Source of the DNA: Ursus arctos
Taxonomy: Eukaryota > Chordata > Mammalia > Carnivora > Ursidae
Assembly: GCF_023065955.2 (NCBI RefSeq)
Contig: NW_026622997.1
Span: 15,232,001 to 15,296,000, forward strand
Direction: 5' to 3'
DNA length: 64,000 nt
Each line of letters begins with the position of its first letter. Position 1 is the stretch's first letter. This document shows, piece after piece, positions 24,880 through 35,196 of this stretch. The notes under the pieces were generated by a model. That model made no database searches, was not told where the DNA came from, and saw nothing but the letters and a program-made list of their open reading frames with translations. The position numbers and the translations under genes were made by a program.

Positions 24880-25775
24880 GAGATGGTTGTATTGTCTTCC
24901 CCATTTCAAGATAGGGCACAGCCATTCACCTAGAAGCTCAGGCTACAAACCTGGGAGTCAGTTTTGATTTCTTTTCCTCATTTGTTTTCACATCTAGTCT
25001 ATCAGCTAATTCTCTTTCCAGAACATATCCTAAATCTTTCCACTTGTCACTACTCCATTGACTATTACCCTAATCCAATATAACTTTTTTCTTTTCTCTC
25101 TCTCTCTCTTTTTTTTTTTTTTCCTGAGATTACCTCAAAGTTTTGGATTCAATAGGTCTGGGGTAGGTCCTGTGAACTTGCATATCCAACAAGTTCCCAG
25201 GTGATCCTAATGCTGCTGGTCCAGAGACCACTCAATGAGAACCACTGCTGTAGAGCAGTGGTTAACCATGGGTGCACATTAGAATCATTTGGGAGCTTTT
25301 AAAAAGTACTGTGCTTGCGACTGACCTCTAGAGATTCTGAGTCATTTGGTCTGGCCATTCGTAATTTTTAAATCTCCCCAGGTGATTCGAAATGTTGAGA
25401 AATACTACCAAGGCCTAGCAGAATGGCTGTTTGCTCCCTCCTTGGGCCTTTTCCTCTAGCCGCTCCTGTTACCTGGTACACTCTTTCTCTAGGTATTTCC
25501 ATGGCTGGATCCTTCAGGTCTCAGATTAAATGTCACTTACTCAGATAGGCCTTCTCTGATCCTCCCCCCCCAATCTAAAATAACACCTCTACCTTTATCA
25601 TGCTCTCCTGCTTGTTTTCATTATAGGAATTAGCGGTTGGAGATTTCCCTAATTATACTTATCGTACCTTCCACTATAAGCATCTTGAGCATAAACACGT
25701 TTGTCTCATTCACTGCTGTATCCCTAGCATTTATAACAGTGTCCAGCATCTATTACATATTCAATACATGGGAAT
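24880..25775 (+). mobile_element. L2 element, interrupted by two MER5-like copies
   Basis: ACAAACCTGGGAGTCAGTTT, then, after the interruption, TCAGATTAAATGTCACTTAC and CACTGCTGTATCCCTAGCAT, in L2 order. MER5-like copies lie at about 25130-25250 and 25251-25420. Confidence 0.75.
25130..25420 (+). mobile_element. Two adjacent MER5-like hAT elements
   Basis: CCAGGTGATCCTAATGCTGC ends the first copy; GCAGTGGTTAACCATGGGTG opens a second with its own GATTCTGAGTCATTTGGTCT. Confidence 0.65.
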
Positions 25776-25779
25776 GGAA

Positions 25780-26859
25780 AGGAAGATAAAAAGCTTTAAA
25801 ATAAATTCTTCCAGTTCTTGTGTTATTTTCAACAATTCAATTGGGCTTTAATAAAATGTGTTTTATTTATGCAATAGAATTGATTTTTTTGATCAATATA
25901 TCATAACTGCACTGGATTCCTTCTCTTCATAGAAACACTGTATTAAATCTTCTGCAAAGTCATTATCCCTTAATGTATTTTCATATGCAGTATTTGTTCA
26001 TAATACTGCTGCTTAGGGAATACAATTTACAGAGAGGCAGCTGGGTTATGGCCAAGATATATTTGTTAAATCAAGAGATTTCTGCTCAGATTTCGTTGGC
26101 TTGTTTTTGAAGACAGAGCACAGAGGAAAGGAATTTGTAGAATAGAAAGGTACTGCAGGGAGCAACAGTCACAGGAGAACGGGAAGGCTATTTATGGTAC
26201 CTTCTAGAAGTGGGCTACACATTTCTCTTCTGGGGGCACATCTTTAACGAATGAATATAATCTGACAGAATTGAAGAGTTTTGATGGCAGGCAGAGATAG
26301 AATACTCGAGATTATTAAAATTGTCTTGTTTCACAATGATTTGTTCAAGCCAGTGCGGCAAAATCTTCAGGTCTGGGTCACGTGTCGCTTGGTTTCAAGG
26401 AAGTCCCTGAATTAAATTTACAACTCAGGCGAATTAACGGCTAAACAGATGTACTTAAGCCCCTCGCGGACCATTTCTGAAATACATTACTCATGAAAAC
26501 ACAGACCGACATCTGTTACAGGAGGAAAAGGGAGATTCCGTGCCTCTGGCTGCCTGTTTGACACGGACGTATTTCCTCAAAAGCCCAAGTATCCAACGTG
26601 TACCCGCAGCAATAGGGCTAGGTTCACATACAACCAGTCTTCCAGGCAGCTGCCTCCCTTTCTTCCCTCTTCGTGCTTCGTCGATCGTGGAACAAAATGA
26701 TTTCACGTGTGGGATAATGGTTACAATCACTGGCGCTTTCGCACAGCGCAGCAGAGGTAGCCAATTAACGCGGATTCCGAGAACACCAAACCGTAGTCGG
26801 TAGACAGAGGTTGCGGCTCCAGAAAAACCAAAGGCAGAGGGAGGATGAAGCAAAGCGTC
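25780..26859. other. Upstream flank of the SMIM13 promoter
   Basis: Unique-looking DNA without clear repeats, rising in GC towards 26800. It may contain distal promoter elements; none was recognised by motif. Confidence 0.5.
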
Positions 26860-26870
26860 CAAGTTGGCGG

Positions 26871-26890
26871 TGCATTGTGGGAGTTGTAGT
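26871..26890 (-). promoter_or_regulatory. ZNF143/Staf (SBS)-type motif
   Basis: The + strand reads TGCATTGTGGGAGTTGTAGT, the reverse complement of ACTACAACTCCCACAATGCA. This closely fits the known ZNF143/THAP11-type element ACTACAANTCCCANNATGC found at CpG-island promoters. It lies about 650 bp upstream of the SMIM13 ATG. Occupancy is not shown. Confidence 0.75.
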
Positions 26891-27202
26891 CCCCGAGGGG
26901 CAGTCTCCAAAAGTCTCCACAAGGCTCTGCACTCCATCTCCCAGTCGGCCCCGCGCCGCGGAGGCGGAGAGAGGTGGGTGTGCTCGGTGCTGAGCTGCTG
27001 CCCGGGGAGGGGACTGGGGTCGAAAAGCTGCTGCGGCCGCCGTCGGGAGACGTTAGCTGCTGTCCCTGCGGGCCGAGGAGACGCCCCCCCACCGCTCACC
27101 TCCCACCCCCATCCCCCAAGGCGGACGGCGACGAGGGCTGTGTGGCCGCCGCGCGTCCCTGTGCTCGCCCTCTCTCCCGTCCACGGGCGCGCGGCGTCCG
27201 CC

Positions 27203-27268
27203 ATGGAAGCACATCCGGCTGTCGCCGGGGTCTCAGGGCGCCGCGTCCCCGGCTCCCCGGAACGATGA
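27203..27268 (+). CDS. Candidate upstream ORF in SMIM13 5' leader (21 codons)
   Basis: This ATG has a strong Kozak context (G at -3, G at +4: GTCCGCCATGG) and runs 21 codons (MEAHPAVAGVSGRR...) to TGA at 27266-27268, ending 269 bp before the SMIM13 ATG. If the transcript starts upstream of 27203, it would be expected to reduce or regulate SMIM13 translation. Whether it lies in the mature mRNA is unknown. Confidence 0.4.
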   Translation: MEAHPAVAGVSGRRVPGSPER

Positions 27269-27384
27269 GGGGTTAGAGGCGCCCTGCGTCGCGCCTTGCC
27301 GCGCGCTCCACGGGCCGGGGAGCGGAGGGTCGGCCGGGAGAGCCGGCCGCGGTGCCCGCCCCCGCGCCGGCCCGCTCCGCTCCG

Positions 27385-27399
27385 CCCCCTGGGGGCGCT
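27385..27399. promoter_or_regulatory. CTCF-like motif in the CpG island
   Basis: CCCCCTGGGGGCGCT matches the CTCF core (CCACTAGGGGGCGCT) at 12 of 15 positions, including the GGGGGCGCT half. In such GC-rich DNA chance matches are likely. Confidence 0.25.
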
Positions 27400-27537
27400 G
27401 CCGAGGGGCGCCCGCCGCCCTTGCCGCGCCGGCGCTCCGTCGCCCCCGGCGCCCGCCGCTGAAGCCCAGCACGCGCCCTCCGCTCGCCCGCGCCCGCCGC
27501 TCCGCAGCTCGGCGCCGACCGCCGTCCTGTCCCCAAG

Positions 27538-27613
27538 ATGTGGCACAACGTCGGGCTGACCCTGCTGGTGTTCGTGACCACGCTGCTGATCGTGCTGCTG
27601 CTGATGGTGTGCG
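27538..27613 (+). CDS. SMIM13: SMIM13 coding exon 1 (small integral membrane protein 13)
   Basis: This exon encodes the first 25 residues plus the first base of codon 26 of a small single-pass membrane protein. It starts MWHNVGLTLLVF and runs on as a leucine/valine-rich hydrophobic stretch at about residues 5-25, which can form one transmembrane helix or signal anchor. The N terminus and the exon 2 sequence match human SMIM13 as I remember it. The start codon has A at -3, and the exon ends in a textbook donor (GCG then GTGAGT at 27614). The phase-1 intron resumes at 51328, where the split codon gives Gly26. The exon sits at the 3' end of a CpG island, as expected for a housekeeping promoter. 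The molecular function of SMIM13 is not established; only membrane insertion can be read from the sequence. Identity is very secure. Confidence 0.95.
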
Positions 27614-29308
27614 GTGAGTGGGGCATCCGCCGCGGGGCAGTTCCACACGGTATTACACACGCCGGCGCGATTCTGGGTGCTCGCTTGTTTTGTCTGGGTT
27701 TTTTTTTTTTTTTTTTTTTGGTTGTTGTTTGTTTTGTTTTGTTTTTAATGGTGTGGATGGACGCGTTTCTTAAAATCATCTGCTGTCCACCATTGCTCTA
27801 AGGACTGAGTCAGGGGAGACGTGCTCCTGCCCCAGGACAGGCCCGCCGGCATCCTGGAGTGGGAAGGAGAAGGATCCAGGGCTGGGCATCCTGACTCGGG
27901 GTTAAACCAGATACTGCTTCGCCGGCAGCGTCCGCTCTTGATTGCCATTCTTAACCACTGTCTGCCCAGATTTTAACCTTGGCCTGTTTTCGAAGGTGAA
28001 GTGATTGGTTACTCCTTTTCTTTTTTCAGAGGTTCTGACCCTAATGATGATGAGAGGTTTTCCTTCTTTCATTTAATTAGGGGAAGGGACAGAGTTGGGT
28101 ATGAAGCACTCGGGAAATTGTTTACTTCGAGTTCAGGCTTAAACTAAATTCGAGACAGAAATGTTGAGGCTAGGCAGAACTTAAAAAACACCGGCTATAT
28201 TAAACTTCCAGGGTCAGGTAACCTAACTCTAGGTTTTGTAATAATGGTGCTGTTTTGTTTGCTGTGATGTTTTTTCTTTCTCGGGATGGGAGGATGTAAA
28301 ACTTTTTTCTCAGGGTAATATTAACTCAATTTTAAGTTTTCTTGATTTCTTTATATACAGTAATTGATAACCACAGATTACATAGCAAAGTGGCAAAGCA
28401 ATTGTGAAAATTTGGGAAGTATTGAGAACCAGGTGTGAGTGAATTTCACTTTTCAAAATTCCAATATATTGATGGTTCGGGTTGTGGGAATAATTTGTCG
28501 GAAATAAAAATAAATACTATAGGGCTTAGTCATTTCATGGTTAATGTACTAAATGCTCAGTATCTGCTGTGTTTGGAGAAGATATGTGTGCACTTATGCA
28601 AATACATATGTATGTATTTGTATTTACATTTGTATTTTATTGTATGTATTTGTACTTACATACTTGTATGTAAATTTTTAGTTTTCTTGCCATAGGAAGG
28701 AACCAGAGTTAACAGCCTTTCTTTTCTGATGATAAAACAATTGAAAAGCCTCCGTTTCCTGCTTGTCAAGGCAGGATTTGGGGCCAGTTGTAGATATGTA
28801 AGATTCTGGAAGTAAGGAAAACCAGATCTGTGTGATTTGTTTGCGTGTGAGGAAGGAGGAAAGCGTATGCTTTCTTCTATAATTTGAAGATGCCAGCTGC
28901 TTGGAGGTGGGGATGCATGTGGCAGGTAGACCACACAAAACCTTGCGTAGAGTATTTGCTGAACTTGCCTTTGGGGCATCGAAATTCCCCGTTGCTACTT
29001 ACATCTTACTTGTTCTCTCAGCTCCCCATAGGTAGTTAACTTTGATTTTACTCATTTTTCTAAAAATGCCTTGCCTTTGGTTTCAGAAAATATTATGGAA
29101 TGAGAGGTGAGGTGTGGTAAGTAAAAGAACATCTTATTTTGATTGGAATGGTCCAGAACTAATAGCTTTATGAGGAAAGTAATTCAAGCACTGTTTTGTT
29201 GGGAGAGCTAATGATGGAGTAGTTTCATGTTTTGACTAGGATGGGCCTGCGGCTTGGGGAGGGGAGGGAAAGATCCAACTAGACTTGAGACTTGAGAATA
29301 TCAGGCAT

Positions 29309-29625
29309 TGTATTAGTTTGCAAGGGTGCCTTAACAAAATACCACAGACAGTAGACAACGGAAACGTACGTCCCCACAGTTCTGGAGGCTAGAAGTCCGA
29401 GATCAAGCTGCCAGCAGGGTTGATTACTTCTGAGGCCTCTCTCCTTGGCTTGAAGATGGCTGTCTTCTCCCTGTGTCCTCATGTGGTCTTTTCTCTACGT
29501 GTGCCTGTGTCCTAATCTTTTCTAAAAAGGGTGTCAGTCATATTAGATTAGGGCCTCACCCCTATGAATTCTTTTAACCTTAATTAACTCTTAAAGGCCC
29601 TATCCAGATACAGTCAAGTTGGAGA
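29309..29625 (-). mobile_element. MLT1-type MaLR LTR, antisense, in intron
   Basis: ATTAGTTTGCAAGGGTGCC, CAGTTCTGGAGGCTAGAAGT, CTTCTCCCTGTGTCCTCATG and GGGCCTCACCCCTATGA are a reversed MLT1 LTR. Confidence 0.85.
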
Positions 29626-29639
29626 TTAGAAACCTGTCA

Positions 29640-30870
29640 TGGCCTGCTTTATTGTAGAACTGACTGGCTCTCTCACTCAGTGAATGCTGACTTTCAAATT
29701 TCAGGTTCCTTGGGAGGTTTTCTTTCTCTCGTGTGTATTTGTTGGGTGTACTTTCTTGCCTCTCATCCATGCTAAAATGTTTTCCACTTTTACCATTCAC
29801 TGAAGTGGCCTTTGTCAAGGTCAGTAACAAACGGCCTCCATATTACCAAGTCCATGTTCACTGAGTTCTAAGTATATTTAACCTCTCATACTCATTCTAT
29901 ACAGGTGAGCAGTCCTTCTATGAAGTATTTCTCTTGGCTTTTGTACACTATATTTTCATAGTGTCCTTCCTACCATTGTACCTAATTGCTTATCTTTTCC
30001 TGGCTTCTCATCCCTTAGATGAGAATTATTTATTATTAATTAATTAAAAATTTTTTTGTTTGCTTATTTATTGGAGAGAGAGGGAGAGAGAGGAAAAGTG
30101 CGAGGGGAGGGGCAGATGGAGAGGGAGAGAAGCAGACTCCACTGAGCATGGAGCCCAACATGGGGTTCGATCCCACGACCCTGAGATCATGACCTGAGCC
30201 AAAACCAAGAGTCAGACACTTAACCGACTAAGCCACCCAGGTGCCCCCCACTAGAATTTCTTATTAAACATTTTTTTGATCACAGCCTTTGATAGGAAAT
30301 ACATTTTAGATTAATCCCAGTACATTCATAAGTATATAAGTTACATATCAGTTTATTTATACATCTATCTAGCTATCAGCTTTCTGTCTCTGAAATAAAA
30401 ATTTTATGGACTAGTACTTGCACTTACTCCATGAGATACAGTTATTTTCTGTTATATTTCTATAACATATTATAATACAAATATATATTTATATTCCCTT
30501 TCCTTCTGTTCTCTCCCCATAGTATCTTATCCAGCCCTAGAGGGTTAAATATTTACTGTAACTAATGACTCAGATGGACAGCTCCAGCTCTTACTTTTCT
30601 CCTGCACCCCAGGCTCATGCATCAAACTTTTTTTCATGATAACTCCACTTGGAGATCTAAAAAGCATCTCAAACTTAGTATACCTAAAACAGAACTCTTG
30701 ATTTCTGTCACCTGTGTTCTTTCTCCCTTGCCCCCTTCCTATCTCAGATGTTACCAGCAGCCAAGGATGTGGGTGTCATCTTTAGTTTTGCACTTCCTTT
30801 CATCCCATCCCTTTTCCTTTACAAATACCAGCTCTATCTGGAAGTATGTTCAGTTTTATGTCTTTAAGGA
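29640..30870 (+). mobile_element. L2 fragments in intron
   Basis: TGGCCTTTGTCAAGGTCAGT (29809) and CATCTCAAACTTAGTATACC (30664) followed by AACTCTTGATTTCTG are sense L2 ORF text, split by a SINEC and AT-rich DNA. Confidence 0.6.
30042..30249 (-). mobile_element. SINEC in intron
   Basis: Reversed SINEC from a T-rich start to AAGCCACCCAGGTGCCCC. Duplications are not clear. Confidence 0.88.
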
Positions 30871-30975
30871 ATCTGAAATATGTTCTCTTCTCCACATCTG
30901 TGATCACCACCACTGTCTTCATCTTTGGCTTGCACTGATTTAACTAGTGTCTTTTGACCCCCTCTTTTCTTTATG

Positions 30976-31383
30976 ATGAGGGAGCAGAAGGCTAGCTGAA
31001 GACAAAGCATAAGCTGACACCCTGCAACCTCCCTGCCCCCCCACCTTTGGGTGGGACATGTGTGACATTCTTCCAAGAAGCTCCCAACTATCTTAATACC
31101 TTTTTAGAGGAAAAAACAAGCTTAACTTGACAAGCAAGGCCTCTGGTATCTTATTGTAGGTCCTGTTTAGCATATGAAAGTTCTTTTGAAAACCTCCCTT
31201 TTTCCTTACCTCCCCCAACCCCTTGGTATATAATCAGTTGCTCCTCACAACCCCAGTGCAGCTCTGTCTGCCCTCAGGTCCTGTCCCCATGATTTAATAA
31301 AACCACCTTTTTGCATCAAAGACATCTTAGTTTCAAGAATGCTTTGTTGGCCACCGCTCCAGACCTCACCCCACCGAACCTCA
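30976..31383 (+). mobile_element. ERV1-like solo LTR in intron
   Basis: TGATGAGGGAGCAGAAGG opens the element. CCTTGGTATATAATCAGTTG supplies a TATA-like box and TTTAATAAAACCACC a poly(A) signal, in the usual U3-R order. No retroviral internal genes flank it. The ends and family are inferred. Confidence 0.55.
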
Positions 31384-31473
31384 CCTATATGCCAAAGCCA
31401 CATCATTTATAATCCACTTTTCACATACTAGTCTATCTTGTATTAAGACCATGTTTTCTCAAATGGTTTTTTT

Positions 31474-31688
31474 TTGTTTTTTTTCTTTTTAAATATTTTA
31501 TTTATTTATTTATTTGTTTATTTGACAGAGAGAGAGACAGCCAGCGAGAGAGGGAACTCAAGCAGGGGGAGTGGGAGAGGAAGCAGTCTCCTAGCGGAGG
31601 AGCCTGATGTGGGACTCGATCCCAGAACACTGGGATCACGCCCTGAGCCGAAGGCAGACGCTTAACGACTGCGCCACCCAGGCGCCCC
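31474..31688 (-). mobile_element. SINEC in intron
   Basis: Reversed young SINEC flanked by TCAAATGG(T) (31459 on) and TCAAATGTTTTT (31689 on). Confidence 0.92.
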
Positions 31689-31945
31689 TCAAATGTTTTT
31701 AACAAAAGAAAGAAAGTTTCAAAAGTTAATAGTACTAAAGGCATAAAGTAGTTCCCTTCAGCCCTTTGCTCTACTATTTCCCCTAGTTATTTACTTCCAT
31801 ATTTGTAAATATTTTATTCATAGCTAGTTCTTGATTTTGCAACTTTAGACATTATTAACCATGGTGGAGTCCCCACTTCTTTACCTGCATGCCATTAGTA
31901 ATGACAACTTTTAGATTCATTTGAGAGTCAAGATTTATATTTTAC

Positions 31946-32315
31946 TTTTTTGGGGGGGGGGGGGCAGAGAGAATCTATTTTTTTTTTTAAAGATTTTATT
32001 TATTTATTTGACGGAGAGAGAGACAGCCAGCAAGAGAGGGAACTCAAGCAGGGGGAGTGGGAGAGGAAGAAGCAGGCTCCCAGCAGAGGAGCCTGATGCG
32101 GGGCTCTATCCAGAAGGGCGGGATCATGCCCTGAGCCAAAGGCAGATGCTTAACGACTGAGCCACCCAGGCGCCCCAGCAGAGAGAGAATCTTAAGCAGG
32201 CTCCATGCACAGCTCGGAGCCCCACCTGAGGCTCTGTCTTACAACCCTGAGAACATGACCTTGGGCGAAATTGAGAATCCCAACGCTTAACCGACACAGT
32301 ACCACCCAGGCGCCC
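31946..32315 (-). mobile_element. Old SINEC carrying a nested younger SINEC
   Basis: The outer element is flanked by CAAGATTTATATTTTA at 31929 and 32316. Its own text lies at 31946-31976 and 32178-32315 around the inner copy. Confidence 0.92.
31977..32177 (-). mobile_element. Nested younger SINEC
   Basis: Flanked by GCAGAGAGAATCT (31964-31976) and GCAGAGAGAGAATCT (32178-32192), inside the older SINEC. Confidence 0.93.
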
Positions 32316-32399
32316 CAAGATTTATATTTTAACTGTGTAAGTAGTCCCTGCTGGTCAGATAGTATAACATGACTACACTTACTTTTTTATGTGGTTCTT

Positions 32400-33940
32400 C
32401 ATTTCTCTTGAAGTTAACAGTTGCCTTTTTAATTTACCTAGTATTACTTTTTTGTATGTGCCCGTTGTTATCCCCTGACCCCACTCCCCCACGCAATCCC
32501 AGAGCTCTCCTTCCTTCTTGGCCTGCCCTTCACTTTCTCTGCTGTAGACGCTGTTTGCTGGATCTCATGTCATCATCTTGCTTAGTTTATAATCTTGTTT
32601 TGCAGGAGCACATTTCCTGGTAGCTTTCTGAGGGAGAAGGCATGAAAGATAATTTTTTTGAGCTAATGCCTGCCTGAAAATGTCTTTCATTGATGTCAAA
32701 ATGTCTTTTATTGATGTCAAAGTTTCTAGAAAAATCTACCTTTATACTTGATTGATAATTTGAATAAATTTCAAGTGGTAGATAATTTTCATCCAGAATT
32801 TAAAAATGATAACTTCACTAAATGTCTGCTTTCCTAGGCCCGATTTTAAGAAATCAAACGCCTTCTGTTTGTCCTTTATAAGTAACTTAATTTATCTTTC
32901 TAGATGCTTTCTGGTAGATTTTTCTATCATTGTTATTCTGAAATGTCATAATGATATGTCTTGATATATTTCTCTTCCTTCCATTTTTCTGGGCCCGGTC
33001 AATTAAAAAAGACTAATGTTAGTTGGATTTTGGACCTCATGGGCTGATGTCTTTAGTATTACCTGTTTATCTCCTATTTTCTACCATTTCTCCTCTCCCT
33101 TCTGGCATATGTTTTGAGTTTTATCTTCTTTTATGTTTCTATTCAGTTTTTAAATTTCAGAACCTTCTTGTATTCTGATTGTTTTGCCAGCACCTGTTTT
33201 GTATTTTGTAATATGTTATCTCTGTACGCATATTCGCTATATAGTAGACCCTTCAACAACATGGGGGTTGGGATGCCAACCCCCACACAGTTGAAAATCT
33301 GTGGATAACTTTTGACTTTTTAAAAACCTAACTTCCAGTCTCCTGTTGACTGGAAGCCTTATTGAGAACATAGTCAATTAACGCATATTTTGTATATCTA
33401 TTATATACTGTATTTTTGCAATAAAGTGGAAAAGAAAATGTTATTAAGAAAGTCATAAGGAAGAGAAAATACATTTATAATACTGTACTATATTTATTGA
33501 AAAAAATTCTGTCTATAAACAGACCCACATAGTTCAAACCTGTGTTGCTTAAGGGTCAATTGTAGTTTTTAATAAGAAAAACTGTAGTTTTTCTTCTCCC
33601 TGCACAATTGCCTTTGTTTCTTCCATGTATTTTCTTATGGTTTGTTTGCTTTGGACTTTTTGTGATTGAAGATTTTTACAAACGTCCAGTGCTCTGTTCT
33701 GTATTCATATTTAAGGGTGAAGAAGTAAAAGATGGTAATAAATTCTCAGTGTCCGTCTGGCAGCGGGTTGGCCTCTTCCCTAGGAGAAACCCCAGTTGTT
33801 AGTAATCTGAGATCTCTTCTCTGTGGGTATTCCATCTTTTCAGAGGAGAATCCTCTCATTTTCTGCTTGGGTGTTACAAGCTTGGCTGCCTGCATGACAG
33901 TTTTGTAAATAGACTTTCAGCCAATCCTTTTGTCTTCCCT
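32400..33940 (+). repeat. Probable ancient interspersed repeat, class not assigned
   Basis: GCAGGAGCACATTTCCTGGT, GGACCTCATGGGCTGATGTC and TTTTGAGTTTTATCTTCTTT look like a dispersed mammalian repeat that I recognise but cannot name. It is split by the Tigger2-like element. Confidence 0.4.
33242..33562 (+). mobile_element. Tigger2-like non-autonomous DNA transposon in intron
   Basis: Imperfect terminal inverted repeats TAGTAGACCCTTCAACAACA and TGTGTTGCTTAAGGGTCAATTG, the second reversed, flanked by TA at 33240-33241 and 33563-33564. About 320 bp, no ORF. Confidence 0.85.
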
Positions 33941-34059
33941 CCTTAATCCTTCCTTCTTCTCACCCCAAGTCCCGATCTTCTCCATAGTTCTAGATTGAAT
34001 TTTGGCTCCAATTTCTATCCCTTTTTCCTGCTATCCAGATTTTTGTTTCCTTTGCTCTG

Positions 34060-34540
34060 CTGGATCATTTACCACTCTTTAAAAATGTCACTCCTTGCTT
34101 AAAACCTATCCTCCAGCAGCTTCCCATTTCCCTGGAAATACAGTCTAGATCCCTTACTGTGGCTACAAGGATCTGAGTGATAGAACCCCTCCTGCTTCTC
34201 CACTCATCTCTCCATTCTCCTCCCCACTACTCTCATGGTTCCGCCAACAGGCCAACCTTGTACTCTTCCCCAGGGCCTTTGCCCTCGTCTTCCTCTGGCT
34301 GTTCATGTGACTGGTCCACCTAGGGTAACTCATCCAGTTACTCTCTCGCTCACCAACCCTTGGTTTTCTAAGCACTTAGCCCTTTCTGAAATGAGCTATT
34401 TTTGTGTTTTTCCCCCATTAGAGTATAAGCTCCATGGAGACAGGGACCTTGTTTGGCTAGTTCACTGCTCTATCCTTGGATTTTAGAGTAGTGCCTGGCA
34501 TGTACTAGGCCCTCATATATTTGAAGGAAGAATGAAGAAA
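34060..34540 (+). mobile_element. L2 3' end in intron
   Basis: CTACAAGGATCTGAGTGATA, CAGGGCCTTTGCCCTCGTCT, AGAGTATAAGCTCCATGGAG and TAGTGCCTGGCATGTACTAG follow the L2 3' consensus order. Confidence 0.85.
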
Positions 34541-35181
34541 GACTCCTCAGTACAAATTATTCAGTTCCCATTACAAATTACAAATAAGTCTTAAGTGTGT
34601 ACAAACCAAAGTTGTCTCAAGATGGATAACCCTTATATTACTCAAAATATACTCAACAAACTCTCATGTTCACTGCTGTGGCAGTGATCATTGTATCCAA
34701 AAATTAACAAAGCGTAATCCATGCTCTTGAGGACCTTATACTCCCAATAGGGAACACACTCATACAAGGTAACTTTAGTAAAACTACTACACTTCTGAGC
34801 TCCAGTTTCACATACACGACTCTACTCCTTTTTCTTGTTTCATAGAGCTCAGAATCTTTACCTAAAACAACTCCTTATTAACAGTTTACGCACGAAATCT
34901 TGGGCATTATTTTACCTTCTTATTCATTCCCAGTTATTGGGCCATATGTCATATACTCATTCATCCCCCAAATATTTGAGCATCTCTTATAAGCATGGTC
35001 CTGAGATACAAAGATAAGGAAACCTGGTTCTGCCACTAAATCACAAATCCTGGAAGAGGATACAAATTAGTCATTACTTCCAACAACAAATTTGTAAGAA
35101 TCTAAGAAAAGGTCTACTAATGTAGGTATATTGTATTTTACATGAAATTCATCAAGTTGGGTGTGTATATCCATTCCCTGG
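34541..35181. other. Unique intronic DNA
   Basis: No gene or confident repeat was seen. Confidence 0.5.
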
Positions 35182-35196
35182 TAATTACCTTTCTTT

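Larger units (their letters stand above)
26860..27650 (+). promoter_or_regulatory. SMIM13: CpG-island promoter and 5' UTR region of SMIM13
   Basis: The sequence becomes strongly GC- and CpG-rich from about 26925, with many CCGCC/GGCGG runs, and ends just past exon 1. No TATA box is evident. The island, the ZNF143-like site at its upstream edge and its position over exon 1 mark a TATA-less promoter. The exact transcription start cannot be read from sequence. Confidence 0.85.

Noticed and set aside
26491..27660. 389-codon minus-strand open frame over the CpG island
   Set aside because: It is antisense to SMIM13 exon 1, has low-complexity Arg/Ala/Gly/Pro-rich content and no similarity. GC-rich DNA lacks stop codons by chance.
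27273..27779. 168-codon minus-strand frame overlapping SMIM13 exon 1
   Set aside because: Same CpG-island effect, with a lysine run from the antisense of a poly(T) tract.
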